A stretch of 6,427 nucleotides of DNA from an uncultured Clostridia bacterium (GTDB lineage Bacteria; Bacillota; Clostridia; Oscillospirales; Ruminococcaceae). Numbering within the stretch: the stretch's first letter is position 1; every line of letters begins with the position of its first letter. Both the position numbers and the translations under genes were made by a program. Positions 5,375-6,427 of the stretch are shown here, piece by piece. Below the pieces are notes generated by a model. That model was not told where the DNA came from. It did no database searches and was given only the letters and a program-made list of their open reading frames with translations. The stretch spans positions 1 to 6,427 of the forward strand of contig CAMBHV010000085.1 in NCBI GenBank assembly GCA_945867255.1. The letters are read 5' to 3'.

Positions 5375-5725
5375 TTACAACATTGTCAGTGAGTTACGGC
5401 TGGATGTTTTTGGCTGACGCCAGTCCAGCTTATCGAGGAGCATTGCCAGTTGCGAGCGGGTAATGGATACCTTGCCGTCACGTACCGCAGGCCAGATAAA
5501 CTGGCCTTCCTCCAGGCGTTTGGTGAACAGGCACAGACCATCAGCATCAGCCCAAAGAATTTTGACGGTGTCACCCCGTCGGCCACGGAAGATAAACAGG
5601 TGACCGGAGAAGGGATTATCATTCAGCACATGTTGTACCTGTTCTCCCAGTCCGTTGAAGGATTTACGCATATCGGTAACGCCGGCAACGAGCCAGATAC
5701 GGGTACCTGATGGGAGTGAGATCAT
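5375..5725 (-). CDS. tnpB: IS66-family accessory protein TnpB (IS66 Orf2)
   Basis: This 116-residue protein of usual family length has the diagnostic motifs GVTDMRKSFNGL (15-26) and FIFRGRRGDTVKILWADADG (44-63). TnpB proteins are required for IS66 transposition along with TnpA and TnpC, but their biochemical role is not settled. Its ATG overlaps the tnpA stop by four bases (ATGA, 5722-5725), which indicates translational coupling. Unrelated in sequence to the IS200/IS605 proteins also called TnpB. Confidence 0.94.
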   Translation of the reverse strand: MISLPSGTRIWLVAGVTDMRKSFNGLGEQVQHVLNDNPFSGHLFIFRGRRGDTVKILWADADGLCLFTKRLEEGQFIWPAVRDGKVSITRSQLAMLLDKLDWRQPKTSSRNSLTML

Positions 5726-6147
5726 CTTCCCCTCCCGGTCAGTTCACGGATCAACACTGTGAGCAGCTCTGGCGATGGATTTTCCAGCGTCATGTTACCG
5801 TGACGGAATTCCACCTTGCAGGAACTGGCACTGACTCTGGTCTGAGTGGAAGTGGATAAAGACGGCGCAATGGCCGCCACAGGTTCTTTCTGCTCATCCG
5901 GCGTTATTTCTACAGGTAATAATTCAACGCCAGTGTCAGAAGAGGTCGTTACCGGAAGACGCCGCGAAACACGCCCTTCGTTCTGCCAGAGCCTGAGCCA
6001 TTTGAAAATAACATTATCATTGACGCCATTTTCACGTGCAATCTGTGCAACACAAGCTCCAGGTTGTGATGCCAGTTCCACCATACGAAGTTTGAATTCA
6101 TTCGAATAGTTTTTACGAGGTTCTTTTCGCCAGTCCTGTAATTCCAT
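5722..6147 (-). CDS. tnpA: IS66-family TnpA, helix-turn-helix protein
   Basis: This 141-residue first gene of the operon has an N-terminal IS3/IS911-type helix-turn-helix at about residues 14-57 (NYSNEFKLRMVELAS, then VAQIARENGVNDNVIFKWLR). A variable Ser/Thr-rich linker follows, then a short C-terminal segment with VEFRHGNMTLENPSPE. It probably binds the element ends. The start ATG at 6147 lies 85 bp inside the element boundary. GGA, nine bases upstream, is a weak ribosome site. It is complete and coupled to tnpB. Confidence 0.92.
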   Translation of the reverse strand: MELQDWRKEPRKNYSNEFKLRMVELASQPGACVAQIARENGVNDNVIFKWLRLWQNEGRVSRRLPVTTSSDTGVELLPVEITPDEQKEPVAAIAPSLSTSTQTRVSASSCKVEFRHGNMTLENPSPELLTVLIRELTGRGR

Positions 6148-6160
6148 ACTTAGATGTCCG

Positions 6161-6190
6161 TCTATATCAGATGGGCGTCTAAGTTACCAA
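6161..6190 (-). promoter_or_regulatory. Candidate promoter of the tnpABC operon
   Basis: On the minus strand TTGGTA (6185-6190) is separated by 18 bases from TATAGA (6161-6166), which has an extended TG element (TGATATAGA). The predicted start would leave a leader of only about 7 bases before the tnpA ATG, so the assignment is tentative. Confidence 0.3.
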
Positions 6191-6232
6191 TTCTCGTCTG
6201 ATGGCTACATACGGCGGTCAGTTTACGCTTAC

Positions 6233-6240
6233 GTAAATAA
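6233..6240. repeat. 8-bp target duplication GTAAATAA, right copy
   Basis: This is the exact copy of 3693-3700, directly after the element end. Confidence 0.92.
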
Positions 6241-6257
6241 GAATTAAAAAACAAATA

Positions 6258-6427
6258 ATGTTCGCACTAGACTGCCTTGAAGCCATAGACTGGGCCGCAG
6301 ACACGGGAGGTTATGACAAAGCAACGGTGCAGGATGTCATGTCTGGAGCAATAGAAAAACGCTTTGGTGATAAAGGACCGGAACGGCCAATCCAGTGGCG
6401 GACCGATAACGGTTCGGCTTATACGGC
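6258..6427 (+). pseudogene. IS2-like (IS3 family) transposase OrfB, 5'-truncated, runs off the window
   Basis: The open frame from 6258 to the window end encodes FALDCLEAIDWAADTGGYDK, ATVQDVMSGAIEKRF and IQWRTDNGSAY. This is the middle of an IS2-subgroup integrase core; IS2 itself has a comparable ALDC, TGG, ETVQDVML and TDNGS series. TDNGS holds the second catalytic aspartate. The region that should precede it, including the first catalytic aspartate, is absent. Upstream of the ATG is AT-rich DNA with stops, so the copy lost its 5' part. The ATG at 6258-6260 is probably not a real start. The glutamate and C-terminus lie outside the window. Confidence 0.8.

Larger units (their letters stand above)
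3701..6232 (-). mobile_element. IS66-family element, IS682 type, complete, 2532 bp
   Basis: The ends GTAAGCGTCAAC (3701-3724) and GTAAGCGTAAAC (minus strand, 6209-6232) match at 20 of 24 positions and are flanked by the perfect 8-bp duplication GTAAATAA. Inside are tnpA, tnpB and tnpC in one leftward operon, the standard IS66 set, all full-length. The 2532-bp length agrees with IS682 as I remember it; the family is certain, the exact name less so. Confidence 0.93.

Noticed and set aside
1..6427. CRISPR array, tRNA/rRNA genes or an anti-phage defence operon
   Set aside because: No regularly spaced repeats, no tRNA-like fold and no defence-type protein were seen; nearly all coding sequence is transposase.

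Overview
The window is a mosaic of mobile DNA from an enterobacterial genome, most likely Escherichia coli or Shigella. IS911, IS629, an IS66-family element of the IS682 type and lambdoid-phage attachment DNA all belong to that group. The layout suggests the edge of a decayed prophage or a pathogenicity-island segment. Element names come from recognising the proteins and ends, not from a database search.

Layout, left to right. Positions 1-419 are the left end of an IS911 copy reading leftward: complete orfA, then orfB running off the window. The IS911 end abuts 420-686, the first part of a group II intron on the minus strand. Its 5' end (GTGCGCC) is at 686, and its predicted EBS1 loop (ATACAT) pairs perfectly with the six exon bases just upstream of it (ATGTAT). 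The exon side (687-893) looks like the lambda sib/tI terminator followed by the attP P arm: an Int arm site, an IHF site and a weaker second arm site. Positions 894-1081 are unassigned and hold a perfect 10-bp-stem palindrome.

Positions 1082-3603 are one leftward gene split by a complete 1310-bp IS629 (2144-3453) with an ATA target duplication. Removing IS629 and one ATA restores a single 402-codon reading frame starting at 3603. I do not recognise the protein. It has no visible signal peptide or membrane segment, and its place beside a phage attachment arm makes a secreted effector or phage-borne accessory protein conceivable but unproven. The IS629 end supplies a stop codon directly after the target duplication, so the 5' piece now encodes only about 50 residues.

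Upstream of that gene (3701-6232) is a complete 2532-bp IS66-family element with tnpA, tnpB and tnpC, 24-bp imperfect ends and a perfect 8-bp duplication GTAAATAA. It sits about 97 bp from the broken gene's start codon. The window ends in a 5'-truncated IS2-like transposase fragment (6258 onward).

The main observations are the reconstructed 402-aa gene, the nested series IS911 > group II intron > lambdoid sib/attP flank, and sequence changes in the IS911 frameshift signal.
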